Positions 62,910 through 64,000 of a stretch of 64,000 bases of DNA are shown piece by piece (positions within the stretch are counted from its first letter, which is position 1; each line of letters starts with the position of its first letter). Made by a program: the position numbers and the translations under genes. The DNA comes from Mycobacterium sp. 1554424.7 (lineage in GTDB: Bacteria; Actinomycetota; Actinomycetes; Mycobacteriales; Mycobacteriaceae), in NCBI RefSeq assembly GCF_001665295.1, contig NZ_LZSE01000009.1, positions 289,451 through 353,450 of the forward strand, in the 5' to 3' direction. The notes below the pieces were generated by a model. The model searched no databases and was not told the origin of the DNA. It worked only from the letters and a program-made list of their open reading frames with translations.

Positions 62910-64000
62910 CCCCGTCCCCTCTTCCGGATGATCGCGCGCAGCCGGTCCAATCGGCCGGCCATCTCCCGTTCACCGCCGCGGCCGGTGGGTCGATAGTAGT
63001 CGACGCCCACCAGCTCGTCGGGCGGATATTGTTGGGGCACAACGCCGTCCGGGGCGTCGTGCGAGTACTTGTAGCCCTGCGCGTTGCCCAGCGCCGCGGC
63101 GCCGGAGTAGTGCCCGTCGCGCAGGTGGGGCGGCACCAGGCCGGCCTTGCCGGCCCGGATGTCGCCCATCGCCGCCGCCAGCGCGGTGGTGACCGCGTTG
63201 GACTTGGGCGCGGTGGCCAGGTGGACCGTGGCGTGCGCCAGCGTCAGCTGGGCCTCGGGCATGCCGATCAGCGCGACAGTCTGGGCGGCGGCGACCGCGG
63301 TCTGCAGCGCGGTCGGGTCGGCCATGCCGATGTCCTCGCTGGCCAGGATCATCAGCCGGCGCGCGACGAAGCGCGGGTCCTCCCCCGCGACCAGCATGCG
63401 GGCCAGGTAGTGCAGCGCGGCGTCGACGTCGGAGCCGCGCACCGACTTGATGAAGGCGCTGACGACGTCGTAGTGCTGGTCGCCGTCGCGGTCGTAGCGC
63501 ACTGCGGCCTTGTCCAGGGACTGCTCGATGGTCTCGACGGTGACGGCGTCGGTTGCCTCGGCGGCTACCTCCAGCGCCGTCAGCGCCCGGCGGGCGTCAC
63601 CGGCCGCCAGCTGCACCAGCAGGTCCACGGCCTCCGGCGCCACCTCGACCCGCCCGCCCAGGCCGCGTGGGTCGTCGATCGCGCGCTGGACCACGGCGCG
63701 GATGTCGTCGGCCGTCAGCGGCCGCAGCTGCAGGATCAGCGACCGGGACAGCAGCGGCGCCACCACCGAGAACGAGGGGTTCTCCGTGGTCGCCGCCACC
63801 AACAGCACCACCCGGTTCTCCACCGCGGACAGCAGCGCGTCCTGCTGGGTCTTGGAGAACCGGTGCACCTCGTCGATGAACAGCACGGTCTGTTCGCCGG
63901 ACAGCAGCGCGTGGCGCGCCTTGTCGATCACCGCCCGGACGTCCTTCACGCCGGCCGACAGCGCCGAGAGCGCCTCGAACCGGCGGCCCGTCGATCCCGA
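62906..64000 (-). CDS. rarA: Replication-associated recombination protein RarA (MgsA), 5' part outside window
   Basis: The frame continues to the window edge (365 codons visible). Walker [13 protein letters not shown] is present, followed by the sensor-1 region [15 protein letters not shown] and the tetramerisation/C-terminal domain ([13 protein letters not shown]-like region, [14 protein letters not shown]). The Walker A motif lies outside. RarA is a clamp-loader-like AAA+ ATPase acting at stalled forks. Orthologue of Rv2559c, next to the Rv2557/58 pair as in M. tuberculosis. Confidence 0.93.
   Translation of the reverse strand, partial: SGSTGRRFEALSALSAGVKDVRAVIDKARHALLSGEQTVLFIDEVHRFSKTQQDALLSAVENRVVLLVAATTENPSFSVVAPLLSRSLILQLRPLTADDIRAVVQRAIDDPRGLGGRVEVAPEAVDLLVQLAAGDARRALTALEVAAEATDAVTVETIEQSLDKAAVRYDRDGDQHYDVVSAFIKSVRGSDVDAALHYLARMLVAGEDPRFVARRLMILASEDIGMADPTALQTAVAAAQTVALIGMPEAQLTLAHATVHLATAPKSNAVTTALAAAMGDIRAGKAGLVPPHLRDGHYSGAAALGNAQGYKYSHDAPDGVVPQQYPPDELVGVDYYRPTGRGGEREMAGRLDRLRAIIRKRGRG

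Overview
The window is a high-GC actinobacterial chromosome segment that reads as a slow-growing Mycobacterium. The evidence is the PE and PE_PGRS genes, the mycobacterial gmk-rpoZ-coaBC-metK and aroC-aroK-aroB-aroQ orders, mIHF, a mycofactocin-type SDR and an Rv1733c-like protein. Two PE_PGRS genes argue against M. avium itself, which is known to lack that family. Two blocks that I recall as far apart in M. tuberculosis H37Rv (Rv1379-Rv1392 and Rv2531c-Rv2559c) lie about 15 kb apart here. I saw no rRNA, tRNA, CRISPR array or insertion sequence.

Layout. 1-4.7 kb: lipid and hydrocarbon oxidation (partial Baeyer-Villiger-type monooxygenase, class I cholesterol oxidase, AlkB, a PPOx-fold protein). 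4.7-6.5 kb: a PE-domain protein with PPE-MPTR-like repeats. 6.5-10.4 kb, minus strand: metK, coaBC, rpoZ, gmk, mihF. 10.9-11.3 kb: a small HTH-TOBE protein. 11.3-11.5 kb: a 20-nt-period inverted repeat. 11.5-20.2 kb, minus strand: a complete pyrimidine operon (pyrR-pyrB-pyrC-membrane protein-carA-carB-pyrF) with a PyrR-binding RNA loop in its leader. 20.3-26.5 kb: a small secreted protein, a serine hydrolase, a GNAT, a P450/TetR/SDR group with two copies of one operator, and an HtrA-like protease.

26.5-33.2 kb, minus strand: the most unusual locus. Six genes joined by 4-nt overlaps encode a GntR/UTRA regulator, a two-cluster ferredoxin, a substrate-binding lipoprotein with a NosL-like tail, a permease, an ATPase, and an adenylylsulfate-reductase-like flavoprotein with a HEAT-repeat tail. 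An MFS gene sits just upstream. I infer uptake and redox conversion of an unknown, perhaps sulfur-containing, compound.

34.7-64 kb: a COG4705 membrane protein, the large PLP amino-acid decarboxylase, a GreA-like protein with a 30-codon coupled ORF, an Rv1733c-like protein, PucR, Rv2532c-like, nusB and efp. Three PE-family genes then separate efp from pepQ. After a B-4DMT-like membrane protein comes a small accessory patch (methyltransferase, IclR, SnoaL-like, alpha/beta hydrolase). The shikimate operon (aroQ, aroB, aroK, aroC), a short prepilin peptidase, aroE, mltG, ruvX, alaS, a YjbQ protein, two tandem Rv2557/Rv2558-like paralogues, a YCII protein and the 3' part of rarA complete the window.
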